A stretch of 64,000 nucleotides of DNA from Burkholderia sp. OK233 (GTDB lineage Bacteria > Pseudomonadota > Gammaproteobacteria > Burkholderiales > Burkholderiaceae), in NCBI RefSeq assembly GCF_900230185.1, contig NZ_OCSR01000001.1, positions 806,001-870,000 on the forward strand. The letters are read 5' to 3'. Below, one piece after another: positions 47,682-56,975 of this stretch; the first letter of the stretch is position 1, and each line of letters begins with the position of its first letter. The notes under the pieces are model-generated. The model ran no database searches. It was not told the DNA's origin and worked only from the letters and a program-made list of their open reading frames with translations. The position numbers and the translations under genes are program-made.

Positions 47682-48044
47682 GATGAAACCCGGCAAGCTA
47701 AAGAACGCGTATGGTAGCGCCAACGCCGCATCGGCTCCGAAATGCGTATGTCCGCCGCGCCAGAACCGCGCCGCTGGACCGTCGCACGCCATGCCGGGCA
47801 GCAAGCGCTGCCGCGGCGCCCGGACTCAGGTAAAATACCAATATTCGCGCCCGGTTTTCTCCTGTGAAAGCTCCGGCGCCTCGTTCTTATCCAATTCGTC
47901 TCCGTCGGCGGAATGCGCACCCGGTCCTTTACCGGACGTGCGTTCCGTGCTGTTTCCGCGCCCTTTGATGGCGCTCAATTAGCGCTCACCCGCGCTCATC
48001 TACCGGTAAGCAGCCGTGCTGCCCCGGCACAAGGATCCAGTCTC
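47682..48044. other. Divergent region between trmJ and suhB
   Basis: 363 bases without a clear gene. A TAAAAT box at 47831-47836 might be the -10 for suhB but lacks a good -35, and would give a leader of about 200 bases. The trmJ start may lie somewhat inside this region if my GTG choice is wrong. Confidence 0.4.
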
Positions 48045-48848
48045 ATGCATCCCATGCTCAATATCGCTGTGAAGGCCGCGCGCCGCGCAGCCCAGATCAT
48101 CAACCGCGCGTCGCTCGACCTCGATCTCCTCCAGGTCAGCAAGAAACAGCACAACGACTTCGTCACGGAGGTCGACAAAGCGTCTGAAGCGGCGATCATC
48201 GATACGCTCAAGACAGCCTACCCCGATCACGCCATCCTCGCTGAAGAATCCGGCAAGTCGGACAACGAGTCCGAATATCAGTGGATCATCGATCCGCTCG
48301 ACGGCACTACCAATTTCATCCACGGTTTCCCGTACTACTGCGTGTCGATCGCGCTCGCCCACAAGGGCATCGTGACGCAGTCCGTGGTCTACGATCCGAC
48401 CCGCAACGACCTGTTCACCGCCTCGCGCGGCCGTGGCGCGTTCCTGAACGACCGCCGCATCCGCGTCGCCAAGCGCGACCGCCTAGCTGACGGCCTGATC
48501 GGCACCGGCTTCCCGTTCCGCGAAAGGGACGGCCTCGAAGCGTACGGCCGCCAGTTCGCTGAAATGACCGAAGCCTGTGCCGGCCTGCGCCGTCCGGGCG
48601 CCGCCGCGCTCGATCTGGCCAATGTCGCCGCGGGCCGTATGGATGGCTTCTTCGAGCAAGGCCTGAATCCGTGGGACGTCGCCGCGGGCAGCCTGCTGAT
48701 CACGGAAGCCGGCGGCCTGGTCGGCAATTACACGGGCGACTCGGACTTCCTGCACGTCGGCGAAATCGTCGCGGGCAATCCGAAGGTCTACGCGCAGATG
48801 ATCCCGATCCTGTCGCGCTACAGCCGCACGCGCCAGCAATCGGCTTAA
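48045..48848 (+). CDS. suhB: Inositol-1-monophosphatase family protein SuhB
   Basis: Magnesium-dependent phosphatase of the IMPase family; in E. coli SuhB also works in rRNA antitermination. The 267 residues show the metal motifs [25 protein letters not shown] and [17 protein letters not shown]. The start ATG at 48045 with AAGGA upstream gives [13 protein letters not shown], as in SuhB. A good terminator follows, so it is separate from the second lplT. Confidence 0.95.
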   Translation: MHPMLNIAVKAARRAAQIINRASLDLDLLQVSKKQHNDFVTEVDKASEAAIIDTLKTAYPDHAILAEESGKSDNESEYQWIIDPLDGTTNFIHGFPYYCVSIALAHKGIVTQSVVYDPTRNDLFTASRGRGAFLNDRRIRVAKRDRLADGLIGTGFPFRERDGLEAYGRQFAEMTEACAGLRRPGAAALDLANVAAGRMDGFFEQGLNPWDVAAGSLLITEAGGLVGNYTGDSDFLHVGEIVAGNPKVYAQMIPILSRYSRTRQQSA

Positions 48849-48896
48849 GGTCTCTGGTCCGGACTGGCCGGCTCTGCGCCGGCATCGGTATTACGC

Positions 48897-48918
48897 AAAG
48901 CGGCTTCGGCCGCTTTTT
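48897..48918 (+). terminator. Terminator of suhB
   Basis: An 8-bp stem AAAGCGGC with GCCGCTTT, closed by the very stable TTCG tetraloop and ending in five T residues. Confidence 0.88.
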
Positions 48919-49060
48919 CGTTGGCGCGCCTGCATCCGGCAGGCGTTCGTGCTACAAAGCGGGAAGCCGCGCCGGCAGGTTCGATCGCCGGTTGCGTTTC
49001 GCGCGTTTTTCGCAGCGCCCTGCTTCGCGCCAGACTTCCGCGCAGCTTCCAATCCGCTTC

Positions 49061-50359
49061 ATGAAAAAAGGCTTCTACACAATCATCGCGGCGCAGTTCA
49101 TTTCGTCGCTCGCGGACAATGCCCTGCTGATCGCCGCCATCGCCTTGCTGTCGGTGATCCGTTCGGCCGCCTGGGTCACGCCGCTGCTGCAGATTTTCTT
49201 CACCGCCTCCTACGTGTTGCTCGCCCCCTTCGTCGGCGCGTTCGCCGACGCGATGCAAAAACGGCACGTCATGTTCATCTCCAACGCGCTCAAGGCGAGC
49301 GGTTGCCTGATGATGATCGCCGGCGTCCATCCGATGATTGCGTACGGCGTGGTCGGCTTTGGCGCGGCCGCGTATTCGCCGGCCAAATACGGCATTCTCA
49401 CCGAACTCCTGCCCGCGGAAAAACTCGTCAAGGCGAACGCGTGGCTCGAGTCGGCCACCGTCCTGTCGACCATTATCGGCACGATGGTCGGCGGTGCACT
49501 GATCAGCACCCTCGCCGATAAATTCGTCGCGCACGCGCATCTACCGCTGATCCGTTCCTCCGCCGATCTGGCGATGTTCGCGGTAATGGTCACGTATGCC
49601 ATCGCGGCGGGGATCAACATCTTCATTCCGGACACCGGTGCGCGTTATCCGAACCGGTTGACCGAGCCGAAGAAACTGGTCGGCGACTTCTATCATTGCT
49701 TCAACGTGCTATGGGCCGACAAGCTCGCGCAGATCGCGCTGTGGGTCACGACGTTGATGTGGGGTGGCGCGGTCACGCTGCAATTGCTGGTGCTCAAATG
49801 GGCGAACGTGAACCTCGGCTTGTCGCTCTCGAAGGCGGCGGTGATGCAAGGTGTGACGGGGCTCGGCATCGCCGTCGGCGCGTCGGCCGCGGCGGCGCTG
49901 ATTCCATTGCGCAATTCTCTGCGCGTGCTGCCTGTCGGCATCCTGACCGGCGCGGTAGCGATCGCCGTGGCGTTCTACAACAAGGACCTGTTTCCGGCGG
50001 GCGCCGGCATTCGTATTGGCTCGTACGTGCTGCCGATCTATATCCTGCTCGCCTATCCACTGATGATCCTGCTCGGCGCGCTGTCCGGCTTCTTTATCGT
50101 GCCGATGAACGCGATACTCCAGCATCGCGGCGCGACATTGCTCTCCGCGGGCCATTCGATCGCGGTGCAGAATTTCAACCAGAATCTGGCCGTGCTGCTG
50201 ATGCTCGGAGCCTACGCGATACTGCTCACAGCCAGGATGCCGGCGCAATGGATCATTGTCGTGTTCGGCAGTTTCATCACGTTCATGATGTGGCTCGCAA
50301 AACGGCGCAGCGCCGTGAATGAGCGCACGGTGGATATGCGCGCGCTCGTTGAAGAATGA
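49061..50359 (+). CDS. Lysophospholipid transporter LplT-type MFS protein (copy 2)
   Basis: A 432-residue paralogue of the product at 1345-2652. It has the same start MKKGFYTIIAAQF, the SLADNALLIAAIALL and YSPAKYGILTELLP motifs and SGFFIVPMNAILQHR near the end. The two differ more in loops such as residues 30-45 and around 155-170. It stands between the suhB terminator and mutS with no acyltransferase partner. Whether both copies carry lysophospholipid cannot be told by sequence. The start at 49061 avoids a 130-residue upstream frame running through suhB. Confidence 0.88.
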   Translation: MKKGFYTIIAAQFISSLADNALLIAAIALLSVIRSAAWVTPLLQIFFTASYVLLAPFVGAFADAMQKRHVMFISNALKASGCLMMIAGVHPMIAYGVVGFGAAAYSPAKYGILTELLPAEKLVKANAWLESATVLSTIIGTMVGGALISTLADKFVAHAHLPLIRSSADLAMFAVMVTYAIAAGINIFIPDTGARYPNRLTEPKKLVGDFYHCFNVLWADKLAQIALWVTTLMWGGAVTLQLLVLKWANVNLGLSLSKAAVMQGVTGLGIAVGASAAAALIPLRNSLRVLPVGILTGAVAIAVAFYNKDLFPAGAGIRIGSYVLPIYILLAYPLMILLGALSGFFIVPMNAILQHRGATLLSAGHSIAVQNFNQNLAVLLMLGAYAILLTARMPAQWIIVVFGSFITFMMWLAKRRSAVNERTVDMRALVEE

Positions 50360-50507
50360 TGGCATGGCGAGAATCGCCCGGCTGGCGCGAGAATCTGCAT
50401 TGCGACACGTGAGCTGCTTTGTGGATTGGCCATCCGGCGAGGGTCCGCTCGCCGCGCTGGCGGGTTAAACTCACGCCCTGAACAGCTAACGCAAAAAGAT
50501 ACCGAGG

Positions 50508-53195
50508 ATGGGCATTCAAACCGCAGCGGCCAATGACGTCGCACAACACACGCCGATGATGCAGCAGTATCTGCGCATCAAGGCGGATCATCCGGGCACA
50601 CTGGTGTTCTACCGGATGGGCGACTTCTACGAGCTCTTTTTCGAAGACGCGGAAAAAGCCGCGCGTCTGCTCGATTTAACACTTACGCAGCGCGGCGCGT
50701 CGGCGGGCAATCCGATCAAGATGGCGGGCGTGCCGCATCATGCGGTCGAACAGTATCTGGCCAAGCTGGTGAAGCTCGGTGAATCCGTCGCGATTTGCGA
50801 ACAGATCGGCGATCCGGCTACGTCGAAAGGGCCCGTCGAGCGCAAAGTGATGCGCGTGGTCACGCCGGGCACACTAACGGACGCAGCACTCCTGTCCGAC
50901 AAGAGCGACGTCTACCTGATGGCGCTGTGCGTCGCGCATAACCGCCGCGGCGTTGCAACGAGCGTCGGGCTCGCGTGGCTGAATCTGGCGAGCGGCGCAT
51001 TGCGCCTAGCCGAAGTGACGCCCGACCAGGTGGCCGCCGCGCTCGAACGGATTCGTCCCGCGGAAATTCTGGTGGCCGATACGCTCGCCGACTCCGCGAG
51101 CTGGACGCCGCCCGTCAATGCCGGCGCGCTCACCCGCGTGCCGGTCTGGCACTTCGATATCACCTCGGGCACGCAGCGTCTGTGCGATCAGCTGGAAGTG
51201 GCCGGCCTCGACGGTTTCGGCGCGCACTCGCTGACAGCGGCATGCGGCGCGGCCGGTGCGCTGCTGCTGTATGCAGCGGCCACGCAAGGCCAGCAATTGC
51301 GTCACGTGCGCAGCCTGAAGGTCGAGTACGAGTCCGAATATATCGGGCTCGACCCCGCCACACGCCGCAATCTTGAACTCACGGAAACGCTGCGCGGCAC
51401 CGAATCGCCCACGCTGTGTTCACTGCTCGACACCTGCTGCACGACGATGGGCAGCCGTCTGTTGCGTCACTGGCTGCATCATCCCCCGCGCGAAGCTGCT
51501 GTGGCGCAAGCACGTCAGCAGGCTATCGGCGCATTGCTTGACGCACCGCTGGGCGCAGGCGTCGACACGCTGCGCGGCGCGTTGCGGCAAATCTCCGACA
51601 TCGAGCGGATTACCGGGCGCCTCGCACTGCTGTCGGCGCGGCCCCGCGATCTGTCGAGCCTGCGCGATACGTTCATCGCCTTGCCCGAGCTGCGCACGCA
51701 ACTCGCGGCCGTCTCGTCGAATGCGGATTCGCTGGCGCGTATCGACGCTTCGCTGGAACCACCACAAGCATGCGTCGAACTGCTCAAGCGCGCGGTCGCG
51801 CAAGAGCCGGCCGCGATGGTGCGCGACGGTGGCGTAATCGCGCGTGGTTACGATGCGGAACTCGACGAGTTGCGAGATATTTCGGAGAACTGCGGGCAGT
51901 TCCTGATCGACCTCGAAACGCGCGAACGGGCGCGCACCGGCATCGGCAATCTGCGCGTCGAGTACAACAAGGTGCACGGCTTCTATATCGAAGTCACGCG
52001 TGGCCAGACCGACAAGGTGCCGGACGACTACCGCCGCCGCCAGACGCTGAAAAACGCCGAGCGGTACATCACGCCGGAGCTGAAGACTTTCGAAGACAAG
52101 GCGCTGTCCGCGCAGGAACGCGCGCTGGCCCGCGAACGCTCGCTTTACGACGCGTTGCTGCAAGCACTGTTGCCTTTTATCCCGGATTGCCAGCGGGTCG
52201 CGGCGGCACTCGCCGAACTCGATCTGCTGGCTGCTTTCGCCGAACAGGCTCGCGCACTCGATTGGGTCGCGCCGACGTTTTCGCCGGACACCGGCATCGA
52301 AATCGAACAGGGCCGGCACCCAGTTGTCGAGGCACAGGTCGAGCAATTCATCGCTAACGACTGCACGCTCACGCCCGAGCGCAAGCTGCTGCTGATCACC
52401 GGCCCGAACATGGGTGGTAAATCGACCTTCATGCGGCAGACCGCGCTGATCGCATTGCTGGCGTACGTCGGCAGCTATGTGCCTGCACGCCGTGCGGCAT
52501 TCGGTCCGATCGATCGCATCTTCACGCGAATCGGCGCAGCGGACGATCTGGCCGGCGGCCGCTCGACCTTCATGGTAGAGATGACGGAAGCGGCGGCGAT
52601 CCTGAACGACGCAACACCGCAAAGTCTCGTACTGATGGACGAAATCGGGCGCGGCACGTCGACGTTCGACGGCCTTGCGCTGGCGTGGGCCATCGCGCGG
52701 CACCTGCTCTCGCACAACGGCTGTCATACGCTGTTCGCCACACATTACTTCGAATTGACACAGTTGCCCGCCGAGTTTCCACACGCGGCCAATGTGCACC
52801 TGTCGGCAGTCGAGCATGGGCACGGCATCGTGTTCCTGCATGCGGTCAGCGAAGGGCCGGCGAACCAGAGCTATGGTTTGCAGGTCGCGCAACTGGCGGG
52901 TGTGCCGAACGCGGTGATTCGCGCGGCCCGCAAGCATCTCGCCCATCTCGAACAGCAATCGGCGGCGCAACCCGCTCCGCAACTCGACCTGTTCGCCGCG
53001 CCAATGCCCATGCTGGTCGAAGACGCCGACGACGAACCCGGTGACGAGCAGAAAGCGGCAGCGGCATCGCCGGCCATGCAGGCGCTCGTCGAGCGTCTGC
53101 GCGCAATCGATCCGAACGATCTGCGGCCGCGCGAAGCGCTCGATCTGCTGTACGAACTGCACGACCTGGCCGCCGCGCCGGATGCCGATCATTGA
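50508..53195 (+). CDS. mutS: DNA mismatch repair protein MutS
   Basis: Recognises mismatches and starts repair. The 895-residue protein has the mismatch-contacting F-Y-E at 40-42 in [12 protein letters not shown], the Walker [16 protein letters not shown], the Walker B region [16 protein letters not shown] and the C-terminal helical dimer segment with the [20 protein letters not shown] motif. An Ala/Asp-rich insert lies near residue 835-850. Its 3' end overlaps the start of the next gene by 14 bases, implying coupled expression. Confidence 0.97.
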   Translation: MGIQTAAANDVAQHTPMMQQYLRIKADHPGTLVFYRMGDFYELFFEDAEKAARLLDLTLTQRGASAGNPIKMAGVPHHAVEQYLAKLVKLGESVAICEQIGDPATSKGPVERKVMRVVTPGTLTDAALLSDKSDVYLMALCVAHNRRGVATSVGLAWLNLASGALRLAEVTPDQVAAALERIRPAEILVADTLADSASWTPPVNAGALTRVPVWHFDITSGTQRLCDQLEVAGLDGFGAHSLTAACGAAGALLLYAAATQGQQLRHVRSLKVEYESEYIGLDPATRRNLELTETLRGTESPTLCSLLDTCCTTMGSRLLRHWLHHPPREAAVAQARQQAIGALLDAPLGAGVDTLRGALRQISDIERITGRLALLSARPRDLSSLRDTFIALPELRTQLAAVSSNADSLARIDASLEPPQACVELLKRAVAQEPAAMVRDGGVIARGYDAELDELRDISENCGQFLIDLETRERARTGIGNLRVEYNKVHGFYIEVTRGQTDKVPDDYRRRQTLKNAERYITPELKTFEDKALSAQERALARERSLYDALLQALLPFIPDCQRVAAALAELDLLAAFAEQARALDWVAPTFSPDTGIEIEQGRHPVVEAQVEQFIANDCTLTPERKLLLITGPNMGGKSTFMRQTALIALLAYVGSYVPARRAAFGPIDRIFTRIGAADDLAGGRSTFMVEMTEAAAILNDATPQSLVLMDEIGRGTSTFDGLALAWAIARHLLSHNGCHTLFATHYFELTQLPAEFPHAANVHLSAVEHGHGIVFLHAVSEGPANQSYGLQVAQLAGVPNAVIRAARKHLAHLEQQSAAQPAPQLDLFAAPMPMLVEDADDEPGDEQKAAAASPAMQALVERLRAIDPNDLRPREALDLLYELHDLAAAPDADH

Positions 53196-54528
53196 CGCAC
53201 ACAGGCCCTCGCAGCGCCCGCGCAAATTTTGCGCGGCGCTGACCTTCGCCCTCACGCTCACGGGCGGCATCGGGTCGCTTGTATCGCTGGTGGCGTTTGC
53301 TCCGCTCGCGCACGCCGAAGCGCCGCGCTTTGCCTTCGCGGTCATCGCCAGCACGATGCAAAGCCCCGCCGACGAAGCGCCCACGCAACGTCTGATCGAG
53401 GCGATCAGCCGCGAGCGCGAACTATCATTCATCGTCTACGATGGCAATCTGAAGGGCGCGAAAGAAGCCTGCCGCGATGCGCTATACGAACGGCGCCACG
53501 CGCTGCTCGAAACGTCGCGGCCCGCCCTCTTCTTCATTCCGGGCCAGCACGACTGGGCCGACTGCGGCACGGCTGAGGCCGGCGGCTTCGACCCGGTCGA
53601 GCGGCTCGATCAACTACGCCAGACGCTGTTCACCGACTCCACGTCGATGGGTCAGAACCCGATCGCATTGACGCGCGAGAGCGAAGTGTCGCGCTTTCGC
53701 CCGTTCCGGGAGAACGTGCGCTGGCAAGTCGGCGATACCGTGTTTGTCGGTCTCAACGCACCGGGCCCGAACAATCACTATCTGACCGCGGGCGGCCGCA
53801 ATGGCGAGTTCGAAGATCGCGTGATCGCCAATGCATTCTGGCTCGAACACGCCGGCGAGTACGCGAAACGCCGCGACGCGCGCGCAATTGTCGTGTTCAT
53901 TCAGGGTGACCCCGATCCGGAGCGCTACGAACGGCCCGACCGTTTCGCGTGGCTGCGCTTTGCGCGCAACACGCGCCGCGACGGCTTTCTGGAATTCAAA
54001 CGCAGCCTCGTCAAACTCGCGCAGGTTTTTCGCGGACCGGTGCTGGTGATTCATTGCGACGACGAACGCGCGAGCGCCGGCTTCGTGATCGATCAGCCGC
54101 TACGCAATGACAAGGGTGTGCTGGTGACGAACCTCACGCGTGTCGCGCTTGCGCCGCATGATCGTCTTAACCAGTGGATTCAGATTGAAGCGGACCTCGG
54201 CAAGAAACCGCCGTTCCGCGTGAGTGTGCGCGACGTGCCGAGGCAAATGCCAATGCCGACGGCGGCGCCGGTGCCGCAGCGCGAAGAGCCGGCCGCTTCG
54301 ATACCGGCCGTGCCGGCGTTAGGCCCCGCTTCCGAGTTGCCGCCGTTGTTGCAGACGCCCGGGCAGCAGCAACCCGACCCGCAGCAACACAAACCGGTGG
54401 ATGACGGCAGCGGCGAATATGGGCCCGCCATGTCCGCCCCGCCCGCCTCGACCGTTTTACCGTACGCACCGGGCTCGCCTTCCAGCGCTCCCGGCACGCC
54501 AGCAAGCTCAGTGCAGCGTGGGCCCTGA
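53182..54528 (+). CDS. Exported protein resembling a degenerate metallophosphoesterase
   Basis: A 448-residue exported protein with no sure assignment. The signal peptide ends near [10 protein letters not shown] (about residue 45). The order of motifs recalls calcineurin-like phosphoesterases: IVYDGN (Asp87), [12 protein letters not shown] (121-128, where G-N-H-D is expected), FIQGDPDPE, and [10 protein letters not shown] (His291) in the place of G-H-x-H. Several usual metal ligands are replaced, so activity is doubtful. Residues 355-448 are a Pro/Ala/Gln-rich tail. It overlaps the end of mutS by 14 bases, and its 3' end overlaps the converging slyD by 21 bases. Confidence 0.8.
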   Translation: MPIIDAHRPSQRPRKFCAALTFALTLTGGIGSLVSLVAFAPLAHAEAPRFAFAVIASTMQSPADEAPTQRLIEAISRERELSFIVYDGNLKGAKEACRDALYERRHALLETSRPALFFIPGQHDWADCGTAEAGGFDPVERLDQLRQTLFTDSTSMGQNPIALTRESEVSRFRPFRENVRWQVGDTVFVGLNAPGPNNHYLTAGGRNGEFEDRVIANAFWLEHAGEYAKRRDARAIVVFIQGDPDPERYERPDRFAWLRFARNTRRDGFLEFKRSLVKLAQVFRGPVLVIHCDDERASAGFVIDQPLRNDKGVLVTNLTRVALAPHDRLNQWIQIEADLGKKPPFRVSVRDVPRQMPMPTAAPVPQREEPAASIPAVPALGPASELPPLLQTPGQQQPDPQQHKPVDDGSGEYGPAMSAPPASTVLPYAPGSPSSAPGTPASSVQRGP

Positions 54529-55050
54529 CTTGTCGTCTTCCGCTTCGTCGTCATCGTCATCGAGGACTTCGAGGCCGTCGGCGCCATGCGCGTGTTCGTG
54601 CTGGATTTCGTCTTCCGTAGCCGGACGCACGTCCTTGACGGTCAGCGCGAAACGCAGCGCCATGCCGGCGAGCGGATGGTTGCCGTCGAGCACGACTTTG
54701 TCTTCCGCCACGTCGGTCACTACGTAGACGAGCGAATCGAGATCCTCATCGCCTTCTTCCGGCGTGCCTTCGAATTGCATGCCGACTTCGAGCGGTTCCG
54801 GGAAGCGATCGCGCGGCTCGATCTTCACGAGATCGGGGTCGTACTCGCCGAACGCGTCTTGCGGCTCGAGCTGGATCTGGGTCTCGAAGCCGGCCTCGTG
54901 GCCGTCGAGCTCTTCCTCGATCTTGGGGAACGTGCCATCATAGCCGCCGTGCAGATAGACCATCGGCTCGTCGCTTTCTTCAATCAGATTGCCCTGCGCA
55001 TCCGATAGCTTGTAAGCGACCGACACGACGGTGTTCTTTGCGATTTTCAT
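54508..55050 (-). CDS. slyD: FKBP-type peptidyl-prolyl isomerase SlyD-like
   Basis: Cytosolic isomerase and chaperone. It starts MKIAKNTVVSVAYKLSDAQG, followed by YLHGGYDGTFPKIEEELDGH, the insert-in-flap chaperone domain and the closing VVLDGNHPLAGMALRF. At 180 residues its C-terminal tail is acidic (LEVLDDDDDEAEDD) with only a few histidines (HEHAHG), unlike the His/Cys-rich nickel-binding tail of E. coli SlyD. It is divergent from roxA with only 32 bases between starts. The 3' end overlaps the neighbouring exported-protein gene by 21 bases. Confidence 0.94.
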   Translation of the reverse strand: MKIAKNTVVSVAYKLSDAQGNLIEESDEPMVYLHGGYDGTFPKIEEELDGHEAGFETQIQLEPQDAFGEYDPDLVKIEPRDRFPEPLEVGMQFEGTPEEGDEDLDSLVYVVTDVAEDKVVLDGNHPLAGMALRFALTVKDVRPATEDEIQHEHAHGADGLEVLDDDDDEAEDDKSGPTLH

Positions 55051-55074
55051 TCGACTCTCCAGAATACAACTCAC

Positions 55075-55080
55075 ATTATA
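55075..55080 (-). promoter_or_regulatory. -10 box of slyD
   Basis: A perfect TATAAT reads leftward, 25 bases before the slyD ATG, with GGAGAG as ribosome site between. The -35 position falls inside the roxA coding start and is weak. The divergent roxA promoter must overlap it or lie within slyD. Confidence 0.55.
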
Positions 55081-55082
55081 CG

Positions 55083-56333
55083 ATGCCCAGGCGGCCCACT
55101 GACCACCCGGCCGATGCAGCTTCGGCACGGAATTCTTCACCGGCTTCAAAGCCGGCTCGCGCTATTCTCCCGCCCTCGCCTGACACGCCCACGCCGTTGC
55201 TTGGCAATCTGACACCGTCGCAATTCATGCGCCGGTACTGGCAGAAGAAGCCGCTGCTGATCCGCCAGGCGATCCCGAACGTAGAGGCGCCGCTGTCGTG
55301 CGACGAGTTTTTTGAGCTGGCCGATCAGGACGAAGTCGAAGCGCGTCTGATCACGCACTTTCGCAACAAATGGCAACTGGAGCACGGCCCGTTCGCGCCG
55401 GATGAATTGCCGTCGGTCAAGCAACGCGCCTGGACGCTGCTCGTGCAAGGCGTGGACCTTTACGACGATCGCGCGCGTGCCTTGCTCGACCGCTTCCGCT
55501 TCGTGCCGGACGCGCGTCTGGACGACCTGATGATTTCCTATGCGAGCGATGGTGGCGGCGTCGGCCCCCACTTCGATTCCTACGATGTGTTTCTTTTGCA
55601 AGTAAAAGGCAAACGCCGGTGGCGGATCAGTGCGCAGAAAGATCTGACACTCCAGCCGGGTTTGCCGTTGAAAGTTTTACAGCATTTCGAGGCGGAAGAT
55701 GAATGGCTGCTCGAGCCAGGTGACATGCTGTACCTGCCGCCGCATATCGCGCATGACGGTGTCGCCGAAGGCGAATGCATGACCTGCTCAATCGGTTTTC
55801 GCGCCCCGTCCGCGGGCGAGTTGACCGCGCAGTTCCTCTATCATCTGGCCGAACGCGGCGACGCGGCCGCGCGGCCCGATGCGCTTTATCGCGACCCTCG
55901 GCAAGCCGCCGTCGACCGTCCGGCAGAGCTGCCCGCCGCATTGATCGAACGGGTTGGTTCAATCCTTGCTGACGTTAAGTGGAGTGAGCAGGACATTGCG
56001 TCGTTCCTTGGCACGTACCTCAGCGAACCGAAGCCGAGCGTCGTCTTTGACCCGCCGCAACGACCGCTCAATGAAGCCCGTTTCATCAGTCAGGCATCCA
56101 GGTCTGGCATTCGACTGGACCGCAAGACTAATTTGTTGTACAACCGCCGTTTTTTCTTCCTAAATGGAGAGGAAACGCCATTTAATGGGGCCAAAAAGTG
56201 GTTGATTGACCTCGCTGACCATCGGTGTCTGAGTGCGAAACGCTTTGTAACACTCTCAGACGATTCGTCGGTGACAGCACTGCTTCACGAGTGGTATTGT
56301 GCGGGCTGGATACAAGTGGGCGAGCTTGCGTAA
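55083..56333 (+). CDS. roxA: Ribosomal protein uL16 arginine hydroxylase-like cupin (RoxA/YcfD)
   Basis: 2-oxoglutarate/iron oxygenase of the JmjC/cupin group that hydroxylates an arginine of ribosomal protein L16. The 416 residues include FMRRYWQKKPLLIRQA near the start, the iron facial triad H163-x-D165 in GPHFDSYD and His224 in PPHIAHDG, the MLYLPP strand, and a C-terminal winged-helix dimer region. The start ATG at 55083 gives MPRRPTDHP; 40 disordered residues precede the domain. An earlier in-frame start would overlap slyD. Confidence 0.92.
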   Translation: MPRRPTDHPADAASARNSSPASKPARAILPPSPDTPTPLLGNLTPSQFMRRYWQKKPLLIRQAIPNVEAPLSCDEFFELADQDEVEARLITHFRNKWQLEHGPFAPDELPSVKQRAWTLLVQGVDLYDDRARALLDRFRFVPDARLDDLMISYASDGGGVGPHFDSYDVFLLQVKGKRRWRISAQKDLTLQPGLPLKVLQHFEAEDEWLLEPGDMLYLPPHIAHDGVAEGECMTCSIGFRAPSAGELTAQFLYHLAERGDAAARPDALYRDPRQAAVDRPAELPAALIERVGSILADVKWSEQDIASFLGTYLSEPKPSVVFDPPQRPLNEARFISQASRSGIRLDRKTNLLYNRRFFFLNGEETPFNGAKKWLIDLADHRCLSAKRFVTLSDDSSVTALLHEWYCAGWIQVGELA

Positions 56334-56425
56334 CTCTGCCCGCCTGTTATACCGTACTGTGAAATTTTGTATGAGAAAGACAACGTATTGACCCCGGATT
56401 TATGGATTGTCAGTACGAAAGTGCA

Positions 56426-56431
56426 TATAAT
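56426..56431 (+). promoter_or_regulatory. -10 box of the small lipoprotein gene
   Basis: A perfect TATAAT within an AT-rich stretch, about 135 bases before the lipoprotein start. No good -35 is present at 16-18 bases. The resulting leader contains a GCTC...GAGC hairpin at about 56460-56475. Confidence 0.5.
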
Positions 56432-56564
56432 TTCCGCCCAAGCCGTAGGGAAGATTCTAGCTCGTCAAAAGAGCGTCTCCACCAACGGCCCAGGTCGATG
56501 TTGGAGCACATTACCGGTATTATTTTGCGCTGTTGCTTACCTTTAACCATAAAAGGACGTGATC

Positions 56565-56825
56565 ATGAAGAAATCCCTCCTCGTAGCATCCCTGTTGGCA
56601 GCTGTGGCACTGGCTGCATGCAACAAGAGCAACGATCAAGCCGCTGCCCCGGCTAGCGACGCAGCTGCTGCTTCGGCACCGGCTGCTGCAGCTTCGGATT
56701 CGGCTGCTGCTGCTTCGGGTGCGGCTGCTGCTGCGAGCGACGCTGCTGCTTCGGCTACGACCGCTGCTTCGGACGCAGGCGCTGCTGCTTCGGCTGCTGC
56801 TCCGGCTTCGGGCGCAAGCCAGTAA
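56565..56825 (+). CDS. Small Ala/Ser-repeat lipoprotein
   Basis: An 86-residue lipoprotein. KKSLLVASLLAAVALAAC is a signal peptide with lipobox LAAC; after cleavage only NKSNDQ separates the lipid anchor from about 60 residues made almost only of Ala and Ser with regular Asp or Gly (AAAASDAAAAS-type units). It is likely a flexible or helical membrane-anchored spacer. The strong Shine-Dalgarno AAAAGGA, a -10 box and a good terminator suggest high expression. Function is unknown; similar Ala-rich small lipoproteins occur in Burkholderia. Confidence 0.85.
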   Translation: MKKSLLVASLLAAVALAACNKSNDQAAAPASDAAAASAPAAAASDSAAAASGAAAAASDAAASATTAASDAGAAASAAAPASGASQ

Positions 56826-56897
56826 GCTGTCGCATAGGGTTCGCCTCTGGGCGAAAACTGTTTCAGGAAATCACCTCGATTTCCTGGGCAGTAAAGC

Positions 56898-56929
56898 AAA
56901 ACGCCACGGATTCACATCCGTGGCGTTTT
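56898..56929. terminator. Bidirectional terminator between the lipoprotein gene and dinG
   Basis: A perfect 14-bp stem (AAAACGCCACGGAT with its complement) and a TCAC loop. A-rich and T-rich ends make it usable from both sides; the genes are convergent. Confidence 0.9.
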
Positions 56930-56975
56930 GTCATTTAAGCGCCGTTTTTTACAACGACATTCACTTAATCGCCTG

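Noticed and set aside
51420..53432. A 670-residue minus-strand open frame across mutS
   Set aside because: It is antisense to intact mutS; long antisense frames are expected at this GC content.
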